This document shows positions 23,477 to 31,841 of a DNA stretch of 47,165 bases, in pieces (the first letter of the stretch is position 1; each line of letters opens with the position of its first letter). Source of the DNA: Pantoea wallisii (GTDB taxonomy: Bacteria > Pseudomonadota > Gammaproteobacteria > Enterobacterales > Enterobacteriaceae); the NCBI RefSeq assembly GCF_002095485.1, contig NZ_MLFS01000040.1:1-47165 (forward strand), written 5' to 3'. Made by a program: the position numbers and the translations under genes. The notes under the pieces are model-generated. The model was not told where the DNA came from. It ran no database searches and saw only the letters and a list, made by a program, of their open reading frames with translations.

Positions 23477-24522
23477 CAGTTCTTCTCCTGCTGCTGCGCC
23501 TGTTCCGCAGTGCGTAAATTGAAAGAGCGGGCATAGGCTGCCGAGCGCGCGGCCAGCAGCGGATCGTCCGAGCCGCTAATCCCGTCAGGCAGAATTAACG
23601 GATCATAATTGATGTCATTGCAACGACCACCCTGCTGCGCATGGGCCTGACGAATCGTCAGCGTCCCGGCCACCCTTCTCTGACGATCGGCTGGCCACGC
23701 CTGACTGGCGTCGTTCACCTTATCACCCGGCTCTGCCAGCGTGACGACCAGATCCCACCTTACCGGGCCTGCATCCAGCTGGTGTTGCAGCTCAGCCTGC
23801 AGATAGTTGGGCTGCTGTTTTTGTTCAGCGCCGATAGGCTGCCAGAGCGCGTGCGGCACTAATCCCCAGCGCACAAAGTGACTTTCACCCTCAGCGTTGG
23901 TGAAACGGAATGCATTCAGGCTGTTATAGCTCTCCTGCGTCCAGCTGGCGGCGAGCACATGATTTTTTGCCCAGGCGTAAAAAGCCTGCGATTCCGGATG
24001 CGCCTGCATAAAGGCACGAATTTTTTGCGGATCGGGTTTACCCGTCTCCGCCTGCGGCTGGCTGGCGATCTGCTGATCGTAGAATCCCTGCGGTGTACTG
24101 ACGGCAAAAAAGGGTAACGCGTTCATTCCTGTACGCCACTGTTCACCATGAGGAAGCTGAAATTCAAGCGCAAAACTGCGGACCGGCACGCCGTAATCAG
24201 GCGCATGGGGATTACCACCGGCGATGGCCAGCCGGCCAATAACAGGATAGGTGCCTGTCCGGAATACGCTGGCGCGTGACAGTGAAGCAAGCTGGCCGTT
24301 TGAGGTGAAATCGCCAATGACGCACACGCCTTTGGCATGGTTGCGGCGAAAACTGGGGTGCACTCCGCTGGACTGCTCCAGTGACTGCACCAGGGTTTGT
24401 GCGGAGAGGCGTTGTGGCGTAAGCCATCCGCCGGCGCCAATAAACAGTAACAGCAGCACGCCGGGAATGCCGCCAACCAGCAGCAGTAACAGGAGATGCC
24501 GGACGGTCAGTTTTTTCATCAT
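23476..24522 (-). CDS. Membrane-anchored catalase-family peroxidase (SrpA-like)
   Basis: A 348-residue catalase-fold haem protein with an uncleaved N-terminal helix (residues 8-30) that should place it on the periplasmic face of the membrane. The distal His is in SFRRNHAKGVCVIGDF. The proximal haem Tyr is in the C-terminal AARSAAYARSF. YNSLNAFRFTNAEGESHFVRW and NYDPLILPDGISGSDDPLL are typical of the small catalase-like peroxidases, which lack the C-terminal part of full catalases and need a reductant. The next gene, cytochrome b561, is a fitting reductant source. The operon continues into its own sigma and anti-sigma factors, and an ECF-type promoter lies 34 bases upstream. Confidence 0.88.
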   Translation of the reverse strand: MMKKLTVRHLLLLLLVGGIPGVLLLLFIGAGGWLTPQRLSAQTLVQSLEQSSGVHPSFRRNHAKGVCVIGDFTSNGQLASLSRASVFRTGTYPVIGRLAIAGGNPHAPDYGVPVRSFALEFQLPHGEQWRTGMNALPFFAVSTPQGFYDQQIASQPQAETGKPDPQKIRAFMQAHPESQAFYAWAKNHVLAASWTQESYNSLNAFRFTNAEGESHFVRWGLVPHALWQPIGAEQKQQPNYLQAELQHQLDAGPVRWDLVVTLAEPGDKVNDASQAWPADRQRRVAGTLTIRQAHAQQGGRCNDINYDPLILPDGISGSDDPLLAARSAAYARSFNLRTAEQAQQQEKN

Positions 24523-24555
24523 TATTGCCCGCTTCAGGGGAGAAAGTTGGCATAA

Positions 24556-24581
24556 GACGAACCAGCCCGGCGTTTATTCCC
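24556..24581 (-). promoter_or_regulatory. ECF sigma factor promoter of the peroxidase operon
   Basis: On the minus strand GGGAATAAA (24573-24581) is followed by CGTC (24556-24559). Counted as GGAAT-N16-CGTC, this is a textbook ECF promoter architecture. The -10 element is 34 bases upstream of the peroxidase start. It suggests the sigma factor encoded three genes later drives its own operon. Confidence 0.72.
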
Positions 24582-24670
24582 ACGCGGTAAAAATATTTTT
24601 TGCTGTGCGGTTACCCCGGGCGTTTGCTGAGGCATCCATCATTACCTTCGCGCAACGCCCGGCGCTTTAG

Positions 24671-25615
24671 TCAGCGTCCCGCAGACTGTCGCGCCAGCAG
24701 TGCGGCGCCCATCATGCCGCCGTGGTGGGCGAACGTCCCCGGCACCACCAGCGCATGCGGCGTACTGCGTAACACGCAGCGCTGCACCGCATCGTTGAGT
24801 GCGGCTATCAGTGGGGTGACCGATGCCAGCCCGCCGCCCACGGCAACCAGGGATGCTCCCGTAATGTTGATGCTGTAGGCCAGCGGCTCGCTCACCAGCT
24901 GCAACCAGGCCTGAATAGTTTGCTGCGCGCGCGGCTCCGGCTGCTGCCAGCGCGTAATGATCTCTGTGCTGCTGGCGCGCTCGTCGTGCAGCACACGGTG
25001 CAAATTCTCCATACCGCGCGCACCGCCTAAGGTATCAAGGCAGCCTTTTTGCCCGCACGGACACGCCTGCCGCGGTATACGTACGGGGGAGCCATCGATC
25101 TCCACCTCTGTCAGCGTGATAGGGCCGTGGCCCCACTCTCCGGTTAATCCATTTTGCCCGATGACCAGTCGCCCGTCTGACACCAGCCCGCCGCCCACGC
25201 CTGAGCCGAGGATCGCACCCAGCACCACTTTATGGCCCTTGCCGGTACCTGCCAGAGCTTCCGCCAGCGCAAAGCAGTCCGCATCGTTATGCACGATTAC
25301 CGGCCGCTGTAACGCCGCCGCCAACTCTTTAGCCAGCTGGCGCTGGTGGAAAGCCGGAATATTACTGGCAAACATCTCGCCCGTGAGCGGTGCCACAATA
25401 CCGGCGGTTGAGATAGCGACCGGTGAATCAGGTGCAAAGTGCGCTTCATGTTGCACAATCATCGCGCTGACCCGCGCGCAGAAAGCGGCCCAGTAATCGG
25501 CAGGAATGGGTTGCTGATCGAGAATCTCAAGCGCATCGCGCGCACTCATCACGCCCAGCTTAATAAAAGAGCCGCCGAGATCGAGGCAAATCACCGGGGA
25601 ATGCGGGTTGGTCAT
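24671..25615 (-). CDS. ROK-family sugar kinase
   Basis: A 314-residue ROK kinase without a DNA-binding domain. The ATP site is CLDLGGSFIKLGVM, the catalytic Asp lies in VIVHNDADCFALAEA, and the zinc-binding loop is CPCGQKGCLDTLGG, preceded by GEWGHGPITL. Such kinases phosphorylate glucose, N-acetylglucosamine, N-acetylmannosamine or allose. It overlaps the DppC-like permease gene by four bases and is the last gene of that operon, so the imported compound probably contains or yields a sugar. Confidence 0.88.
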   Translation of the reverse strand: MTNPHSPVICLDLGGSFIKLGVMSARDALEILDQQPIPADYWAAFCARVSAMIVQHEAHFAPDSPVAISTAGIVAPLTGEMFASNIPAFHQRQLAKELAAALQRPVIVHNDADCFALAEALAGTGKGHKVVLGAILGSGVGGGLVSDGRLVIGQNGLTGEWGHGPITLTEVEIDGSPVRIPRQACPCGQKGCLDTLGGARGMENLHRVLHDERASSTEIITRWQQPEPRAQQTIQAWLQLVSEPLAYSINITGASLVAVGGGLASVTPLIAALNDAVQRCVLRSTPHALVVPGTFAHHGGMMGAALLARQSAGR

Positions 25616-26478
25616 AAACGTTTATCCATTACATCGCGCAGGCCATCGCCCAGCACATTAAAGCCCAGCACGGTAATCAAAATCGCCAGTCCAGGGAATA
25701 GGGAAACATAAATATTCAGGCCCAGAAAGTTGCGACCGTCGCTCATCATCGTGCCCCATTCGGGCATCGGTGGCTGAACGCCAAGCCCCAGAAACGACAA
25801 ACTGGCCGCCGAGAGCACGACCGCGCCGGCCGTTAGCGTCGATTGCACAATTAGCGGGCCAATCGAATTGCGTAAAATGTAGTGCGTGATGATGCGCGGA
25901 TAGCGCACGCCCAGCATGTGCGCTGCCTCAATGTACTCCATATTTTTCAGCCCCAGCGTCAGGTTACGGCTCAGGCGGGCATACACCGGGATGGAAAACA
26001 GCGAGATCGCAATCAGCATATTGGTCAGCCCCTCACCCAATACGCTGACAATCAAAATGGCCAAAACAATGCCGGGAAAAGCGAAGATGATATCCATCAC
26101 CCACATGATCAGCGCATCGATTTTACGCCCGGCCAGACCGGAGATAATGCCCAGCGGAATTCCAATCACCATGGATATCGCCACGCTCAGACACACCTCA
26201 AACAGTGTAATGCGCGCGCCATAGATAACGCGGGCAAAAATATCCCGGCCGTAGTCGTCGGTGCCAAACCAGTGTGCCGCCGACGGCGCCTGCAGGGTGT
26301 TGATCAGATCCTGTTCTATTGGGTCCCAGTGGGTTAAGAGCGGCGCAAAAAGCGCCGCCAGAATAACCAGCAGTACCAGTGCGCCACCGAAGGCAATAGA
26401 GGGATTGGCGACGAGGAGTTTCACTACCTGCCTGCTTCGCGAGCGCGGCGGCAGCATCGGAGCATCAAGGCTATTCAT
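25612..26478 (-). CDS. Peptide-type ABC transporter permease (DppC-like)
   Basis: A 288-residue inner-membrane permease of the dipeptide/oligopeptide/nickel family, with six helices. WFGTDDYGRDIFARVIYGARITL, the EAA-type loop (EAAHMLGVRYPRIITHYILRNSIGPL) and LSFLGLGVQPPMPEWGTMMSDG are hallmark DppC/OppC blocks. It pairs with the DppB-like protein (one-base overlap, TGATG). Substrates of the family range from peptides to glutathione, haem precursors and oligosaccharides. Confidence 0.9.
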   Translation of the reverse strand: MNSLDAPMLPPRSRSRQVVKLLVANPSIAFGGALVLLVILAALFAPLLTHWDPIEQDLINTLQAPSAAHWFGTDDYGRDIFARVIYGARITLFEVCLSVAISMVIGIPLGIISGLAGRKIDALIMWVMDIIFAFPGIVLAILIVSVLGEGLTNMLIAISLFSIPVYARLSRNLTLGLKNMEYIEAAHMLGVRYPRIITHYILRNSIGPLIVQSTLTAGAVVLSAASLSFLGLGVQPPMPEWGTMMSDGRNFLGLNIYVSLFPGLAILITVLGFNVLGDGLRDVMDKRL

Positions 26479-27398
26479 CAGTCGAACCTTATTTTGGGAT
26501 TGAGCAGGCCAATGAGGATTTCGCCGACCAGGTTCATCAACACCACGCCTGTTACGGCCACCAGCGTAACGCCCTGGATCACCGGATAGTCGCGATACTT
26601 CACGGAATCCACCAGCAAGCGGCCAATCCCGGGCCAGTTGAACACCGACTCCGTCACCACCGCGCCGCCAATCAGGCTGCCGAAATTGAGCGCGACGATG
26701 GTGACGATGGGGATAAGCGCGTTACGCAGCGCGTGTTTCCAGTGAATGCTGCCGGAGGACAATCCCTTCGCTTTCGCGGTGCGGATATAGTCCTGGCCCA
26801 GCACGTCCAGCATGCTGGAGCGTGTCATGCGCGCAATCATCGCCATCGGCAAAATCGCCAGCGTCACGGTTGGCATGATGTAGTTCTTCCAGGTGTCCGC
26901 GCCCAGCAGCGGCAGCCAGCCCAGCTGTACTGCGAAGTAGTTCATCGCCAGCAGCGCCAGCCAGAAGTTGGCAATGGACGCCCCGGCGATGGTCAGTACC
27001 ATGACAATCTGGTCCGGAATACGCTGGCGGTAGATTGCACCCGTCATGCCTGCCGGCACGCCAATGGCAATCGCCAGCAGATACGCCAGGGCCGCCAGCG
27101 ACAGCGTATATGGCAGGCGCTCAGCGATCTCCGTGATGACCGGACGCTGCGATTGCAGCGACAGCCCCAGATTGCCGTGCAGCGCTTCACCGGCAAACTT
27201 TACGTACTGCACCGGTAACGGCAGATCCAGCCCCAGCCGCACGCGCATGCTGTCCACCGCTTCCTGCGGCGCCTCCGGGCCCGCCATCAGGCGCGCCGGA
27301 TCGCCCGGCAGCGCGCGAATGGCAATAAACACGATGATCGACACGCCGAAGATAATTAACGGCAGCGAGAGAATCTTTTTCGCGACATACGCTTTCAT
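26478..27398 (-). CDS. Peptide-type ABC transporter permease (DppB-like)
   Basis: A 306-residue permease with six helices, the partner of the DppC-like protein. Blocks include VFIAIRALPGDPARLMAGPEA, LRVRLGLDLPLPVQYVKF-like MRVRLGLDLPLPVQYVKFAGEALHG, and DYIRTAKAKGLSSGSIHWKHALRNALIPIVT (EAA loop). It lies 19 bases after the binding-protein gene on the same strand. No ATPase gene is in this arm; the dual ATPase of the divergent arm (31838-33631) is the likely energiser. Confidence 0.9.
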   Translation of the reverse strand: MKAYVAKKILSLPLIIFGVSIIVFIAIRALPGDPARLMAGPEAPQEAVDSMRVRLGLDLPLPVQYVKFAGEALHGNLGLSLQSQRPVITEIAERLPYTLSLAALAYLLAIAIGVPAGMTGAIYRQRIPDQIVMVLTIAGASIANFWLALLAMNYFAVQLGWLPLLGADTWKNYIMPTVTLAILPMAMIARMTRSSMLDVLGQDYIRTAKAKGLSSGSIHWKHALRNALIPIVTIVALNFGSLIGGAVVTESVFNWPGIGRLLVDSVKYRDYPVIQGVTLVAVTGVVLMNLVGEILIGLLNPKIRFD

Positions 27399-27417
27399 AT
27401 CACTTCAGCCATTAGCT

Positions 27418-28953
27418 CTATTGCTTCACCGCATCGCGCACCACGATCTGGCCGCCAGGCTGCATGGTCACACCGCTGATATTCTTGCGGGTAGCGTAGA
27501 GATCGTCCTGATAATAGAGCAGCACCTGCGGCGCTAAGCCGCTGATGCGCTTCTGGGCCTCAAAATAGAGCGCTTTACGTTTGCCATCGTCCAGCGTGGA
27601 GGCCGCACTGTCGATCAGCGCGTCAGTCTGTTTATCACTGAAGAAACCGAGGTTTGCGCCGCCCGGGGCAAAACTGCTGCTGTGATAGAGCGGACGCAAT
27701 TGCAGATCGGAACCGTATAAGCCCGAGGACCAGGACGCCAGCACCGAGTCTGTGCCCTGTGCCGCTTTCTCTTTGACATCAGCAAAGGCCGCTTTAGCCC
27801 AGACGCCGCTCTCCATCTGACGAACGCTCAGCTTCACGCCGATTTTGCTCCACATGCCCTGCAACACCTGTGCAGTGCGCGCATCCGGCGCCTGCACCGC
27901 AATCGACATAGCAAAGCCCTGCGCGTAGCCTGCGGCTTTCAGGAGATCTTTGGCCTTCTGCAGGTCATACGGATAGTCATGCAGGCTCTTGTCGTAGTTA
28001 GGGTCAACCGGTGCCAGCGCGGAGTTCGCCGGCTGGGCATAACCAAACATCACCGCTTTAACCAGCGCCTGCTGGTCAGTGGCGAAGTTCAACGCCTGTC
28101 GGACACGCACATCACTGAGCGCTTTGTTTTGTGTATTGAGATCAATCCAGAAAACCGCCGCGCCCGGCGACTGTTTCAGCGTAACGTTACCGTTATTTTT
28201 TAACATTCCGGCGAATTGCGGCGGCACCGGGTTGATAATATCTACCTGCCCGGATTGCAGTGCCATATTCATTACTGACGGCTCGCTGCTCCAGGTCCAT
28301 TTAATTTCATCGGGGCCGCCAGCAGTGCCCCAGTATTGGCTATTCTTTTGCTCCAGCACGAACTCACCGGATTTATACTGCACCAGTTTATACGGCCCGG
28401 TGCCGTCAGCTTTATTATTCAGCGTGCCCGCTTTATCCGCCTGAGGACTGACCATTAATCCCGGCCCCGACGCTAATACGGTTAAAAAGGCCGGATTAAT
28501 TTTTTTCAGCGTGAAGGCCACGGTGAGATCATCTTTTTTCTGCACGTCCTGAATAAACGTGCGAATTTTGCCGCTTCCGGCCAGACCACGTTTGCTGTCC
28601 AGGTGGCGCCGGAAGTTCTCCACCACCGCATCGGCGTTAAAGGGGGTGCCATCGTGGAATTTTACGTTAGGGCGCAGCTTAAATGTCCAGTTAAGACCGC
28701 TCTCATCCGCCTGCCAGGAGAGCGCCAGCGCCGGCACGATTTTGCCGTCGTCGCCAATACGCGTCAGGCCTTCATACATCGGGTCCAGCACGGTGCCGGT
28801 AAAGGTCGCAGTCTGATTACCCGGATCCATGCTGCGCGGCGGTTCGTTTTGCATAATCACCAGTTGAGCGGCGAAAGCGGATGCGCTTGATAGTGATGCC
28901 AGAATAACGCCTGCAAGTGTCAGTACCCTGAAATGCTTACTGTTGCTTCTCAT
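27418..28953 (-). CDS. Peptide-type ABC transporter substrate-binding protein (DppA/GsiB-like)
   Basis: A 511-residue periplasmic binding protein of family SBP_bac_5. A signal peptide ending ASAFAA is followed by LVIMQNEPPRSMDPGNQTATFTGTVLDPMYEGLTRI, typical of these proteins, then WTFKLRPNVKFHDGTPFNADAVVENFRRHLD and VRQALNFATDQQALVKAVMFG. The ATG at 28953 has GAGGG five bases upstream and is preferred to ATG 28965. First gene of the minus-strand arm. Ligand unknown; a sugar-peptide conjugate is inferred from neighbours. Confidence 0.9.
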   Translation of the reverse strand: MRSNSKHFRVLTLAGVILASLSSASAFAAQLVIMQNEPPRSMDPGNQTATFTGTVLDPMYEGLTRIGDDGKIVPALALSWQADESGLNWTFKLRPNVKFHDGTPFNADAVVENFRRHLDSKRGLAGSGKIRTFIQDVQKKDDLTVAFTLKKINPAFLTVLASGPGLMVSPQADKAGTLNNKADGTGPYKLVQYKSGEFVLEQKNSQYWGTAGGPDEIKWTWSSEPSVMNMALQSGQVDIINPVPPQFAGMLKNNGNVTLKQSPGAAVFWIDLNTQNKALSDVRVRQALNFATDQQALVKAVMFGYAQPANSALAPVDPNYDKSLHDYPYDLQKAKDLLKAAGYAQGFAMSIAVQAPDARTAQVLQGMWSKIGVKLSVRQMESGVWAKAAFADVKEKAAQGTDSVLASWSSGLYGSDLQLRPLYHSSSFAPGGANLGFFSDKQTDALIDSAASTLDDGKRKALYFEAQKRISGLAPQVLLYYQDDLYATRKNISGVTMQPGGQIVVRDAVKQ

Positions 28954-29241
28954 AAAGGCCCTCATTATTTAGTGACACAATGAATATCAGAAAAGTCGAC
29001 ATTCACTCTCTGCACGTCCGCGCTGCGTTATTGCTGATGTTGCGATGCATGTACGTTAAGCGCTATCCGTTTATGCTCTGACTGTCCGGCATGGCGTTAT
29101 ATAAGGCACATTCTCAGAACAAAAGCCAAGATGCTTGTTCATATATTTTACTTATACTTCGATCTGGGTTCAGAAAATTAACTAAATACCGTTGAATTTG
29201 TTTTCACGGCTGATTATTGTCAGCCTATTACGGCTATTGCG

Positions 29242-30387
29242 ATGAGAACCCTGATGCTTAATGTTCATCAGCAAACAATCCTGCGCTTATTAATCGCTTC
29301 TCACGGTATGAGCCGTACGGCCATTGCAGAAAAAATGAAGCTGAGTAAAGCCGCCATCAGCACATTAATTAAAGAGATGCTGCATGCCGGACTACTTGAA
29401 GAGAGCATTCCGGAGAGCAACGGCCAGGGTCGCCCATCTGTACTGTTGAAAATGCGTGCAGACAGCGCCTATTTTCTTGGCGCATCGCTAACGGGTGAGG
29501 ATGTGCATCTGGTGCTGATCGATATGCACGGGCGCGTGCTCGCCAGCACTAAAATGGCACTGAATCTGGATCCGGCCGCGCTGGCTCACACCATCGCCGT
29601 CGCCATTCCGCCCCTGCTGGCGCAAAAACAGCTATCGCCGGACCAGCTGATTGGCCTTGGCGTCACCCTTTCCGGCTTTGTGGATGAGAACCAGGCGGTG
29701 TGCGTACAGTCCGCCCTGCTGGGCTGGAGAGACGTGCCGCTGGCTGCGCTGCTGCATGAACAGACCGGACTGGAGATCTCACTGGAGAACGACGCTAAAG
29801 CGCTGGCGGTGAGTGAGAAAATATTCGGCGTGGCGAAAAAAGCACGCAATTTTACCTTGATAACGCACGGTGACGGCATTGGCTCCGCTCACTTCTTCCA
29901 GGGCCAGCTGCATCGTGGCGCCCATGGCGGCGCAGGGGAGATTGCCCATTGCACGATCGAACCGGGCGGAAGGCCGTGCCGTTGTGGCAAGCGCGGCTGT
30001 CTGGATACGCTCGCCTCACTGACCGCCCTGCGCGAAAGCATGCGCGATAAAGCGTTGCCGTGCCGTGATGTCGCTGAACTGGAAGCGCTGGCGATGAAGG
30101 GCAACAGCGCCGCCATCGCTATTTTGCATCAGGCGGGTCATGCGCTCGGTCTGTCGATAGCCAATATCATTCAGATGAACGATCCGGAGATGATCGTGAT
30201 CGCCCATCAGCCGAATGCCTTTGACGGCCTGCTAAAAACCGTGGTGATGCAGGCGATCGACAGCCATGTACTGCCGGCCATCATAGGCAAAACCCCTATT
30301 TCCAGCATCGTTATCCATCAGGAGAGCTGGGCCCGGGCTGCAGCCAGCGTTGCGGCTTATCGTTTTATCGTTCAACTACCCGACTAA
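29242..30387 (+). CDS. ROK-family transcriptional repressor (NagC/XylR type)
   Basis: A 381-residue protein with an N-terminal winged helix (residues about 6-65, HGMSRTAIAEKMKLSKAAISTLIKEMLHAGLLEE) and a C-terminal ROK sugar-binding domain with the zinc motif CRCGKRGCLDTL and ENDAKALAVSEKIFG. ROK repressors release DNA on binding a sugar or sugar phosphate. It is divergent from the DppABC-like genes (288 bases) and is followed 11 bases later by mlrC, so it probably controls both arms. The first start is kept, though ATG 29254 is possible because no clear ribosome site distinguishes them. Confidence 0.9.
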   Translation: MRTLMLNVHQQTILRLLIASHGMSRTAIAEKMKLSKAAISTLIKEMLHAGLLEESIPESNGQGRPSVLLKMRADSAYFLGASLTGEDVHLVLIDMHGRVLASTKMALNLDPAALAHTIAVAIPPLLAQKQLSPDQLIGLGVTLSGFVDENQAVCVQSALLGWRDVPLAALLHEQTGLEISLENDAKALAVSEKIFGVAKKARNFTLITHGDGIGSAHFFQGQLHRGAHGGAGEIAHCTIEPGGRPCRCGKRGCLDTLASLTALRESMRDKALPCRDVAELEALAMKGNSAAIAILHQAGHALGLSIANIIQMNDPEMIVIAHQPNAFDGLLKTVVMQAIDSHVLPAIIGKTPISSIVIHQESWARAAASVAAYRFIVQLPD

Positions 30388-30398
30388 CGGAGGCTGTG

Positions 30399-31841
30399 AT
30401 GCGCATTGCTTATGGTGGAATTCATACCGAGTGCAGTACCTGGAACCCGGTGCTTAACTATGCCGACGACTTCCGCATTGTGCGCGGCGATGAGATGGCA
30501 GCCAACCCCTACTTTGCCTTTCTGCAGGATTATGACGCTGAGTTTCTGCCAACCTTCCATGCACGTGCCATTGCCGGTGGCCCGGTCGCACGCGTAACGT
30601 ACGACGCGTTTAAGCAGGAGTTCCTTAGCCGGCTACAGGCGCATCTGCCGGTAGATGGCGTCTATTTGGCCATGCACGGCGCCGTCTACGTTGAAGGCAT
30701 GGAAGATGCTGAAGGCGACTGGATAAGCGCCACGCGCGAACTGGTCGGCGCGGCGTGCCCGATCACCGTCAGTTATGACCTGCACGGCAATGTCACCCAG
30801 CGCATTATTGACGCCATTGATATGTTTTCTACCTATCGTACTGCGCCACATATTGATGTTGAAGAGACCATGCGACGTTCAGTCTCCATGCTGGTGAAAA
30901 GCCTGCAGACCGGTGTCAAACCCGGTGTGGTCTGGGCACCGATTCCGGTCGTGCTACCCGGTGAGCGCACCAGCACCGAGGATGAACCCGCGAAAAGTCT
31001 CTATGCCAGCCTGCCCGGCATTAATCAGCTGGAAACTATCTGGGATGCATCGCTCATGGTGGGTTATGTGTGGGCCGATGAACCGCGTGCGACGGCCGCA
31101 GCGATCATGACCGGCACTGACATTAACGTGCTGTCCGCGCAGGCTGAAAGCCTGGCACAGGCTTACTGGCAGGCGCGTGACAAATTTGTATTTGGCTGCA
31201 CCACCGGCAGCACTGAAGAGTGCGTCCGGATGGCGATAGCCAGCGAAACGGCGCCCGTTATTCTTGCTGACTCCGGTGACAACCCAACCGGCGGCGGCGT
31301 GGGCGATCGCGCGGATATGCTGGCTGAGCTGATACGACAAGATGCGCAGGACGTTATCGTGGCGGGGATCACGGATAAACCGGCAACCCAGGCCGCTTTT
31401 GCAGCCGGCCCGGGGGCCAGGCTGCAGCTGACGATCGGCGCCACGCTTGATCCATCAGGGGGGAAAGCCAGCGGTGAGTTTGAAGTTATCCATCTTAGCG
31501 ACGATGCGCGGTCATTAGCGAAACAGGCGCTGCTTAAAATCGGCGGTATTACGGTGGTCGTCGCCGATCGCCGCCGTCCGTACCACAATCTGGCGGATTT
31601 TGCCCTGCTCGGTCTCGATCCTGCTGCAGCTAAAATTGTGGTGGTGAAGTCCGGCTATCTTTCACCTGAGCTGGCACCCCTGGCCAATCCCAATCTGATG
31701 GCGCTGTCGGAAGGCGTCGTGGATCAATACGTAGAGCGCCTGGAACGTAAACGTAAACTGCAGCCCGCCTATCCCTTTGATACCGATTTTGACTTCCAGC
31801 CGGTCAGCACGCCGTCGGCCCGTTTTGTGGTAAAACCATGA
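30399..31841 (+). CDS. M81-family metallopeptidase (MlrC-like)
   Basis: A 480-residue protein of the MlrC / microcystinase family, zinc peptidases or amidohydrolases that finish the breakdown of small peptides. Likely metal ligands are His9 and Glu11 (GGIHTECSTWNP, a variant of the common GGxxHETNTF), Asp127 and His129 (SYDLHGN) and the APHID segment. The C-terminal half has the family's ADSGDNPTGGGVGDRADML block. ATG 30399 is chosen: GGAGG is five bases upstream, and the preceding GTG is worse. It overlaps the dual ATPase gene by ATGA, showing that hydrolase and transporter act together. Confidence 0.88.
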   Translation: MRIAYGGIHTECSTWNPVLNYADDFRIVRGDEMAANPYFAFLQDYDAEFLPTFHARAIAGGPVARVTYDAFKQEFLSRLQAHLPVDGVYLAMHGAVYVEGMEDAEGDWISATRELVGAACPITVSYDLHGNVTQRIIDAIDMFSTYRTAPHIDVEETMRRSVSMLVKSLQTGVKPGVVWAPIPVVLPGERTSTEDEPAKSLYASLPGINQLETIWDASLMVGYVWADEPRATAAAIMTGTDINVLSAQAESLAQAYWQARDKFVFGCTTGSTEECVRMAIASETAPVILADSGDNPTGGGVGDRADMLAELIRQDAQDVIVAGITDKPATQAAFAAGPGARLQLTIGATLDPSGGKASGEFEVIHLSDDARSLAKQALLKIGGITVVVADRRRPYHNLADFALLGLDPAAAKIVVVKSGYLSPELAPLANPNLMALSEGVVDQYVERLERKRKLQPAYPFDTDFDFQPVSTPSARFVVKP

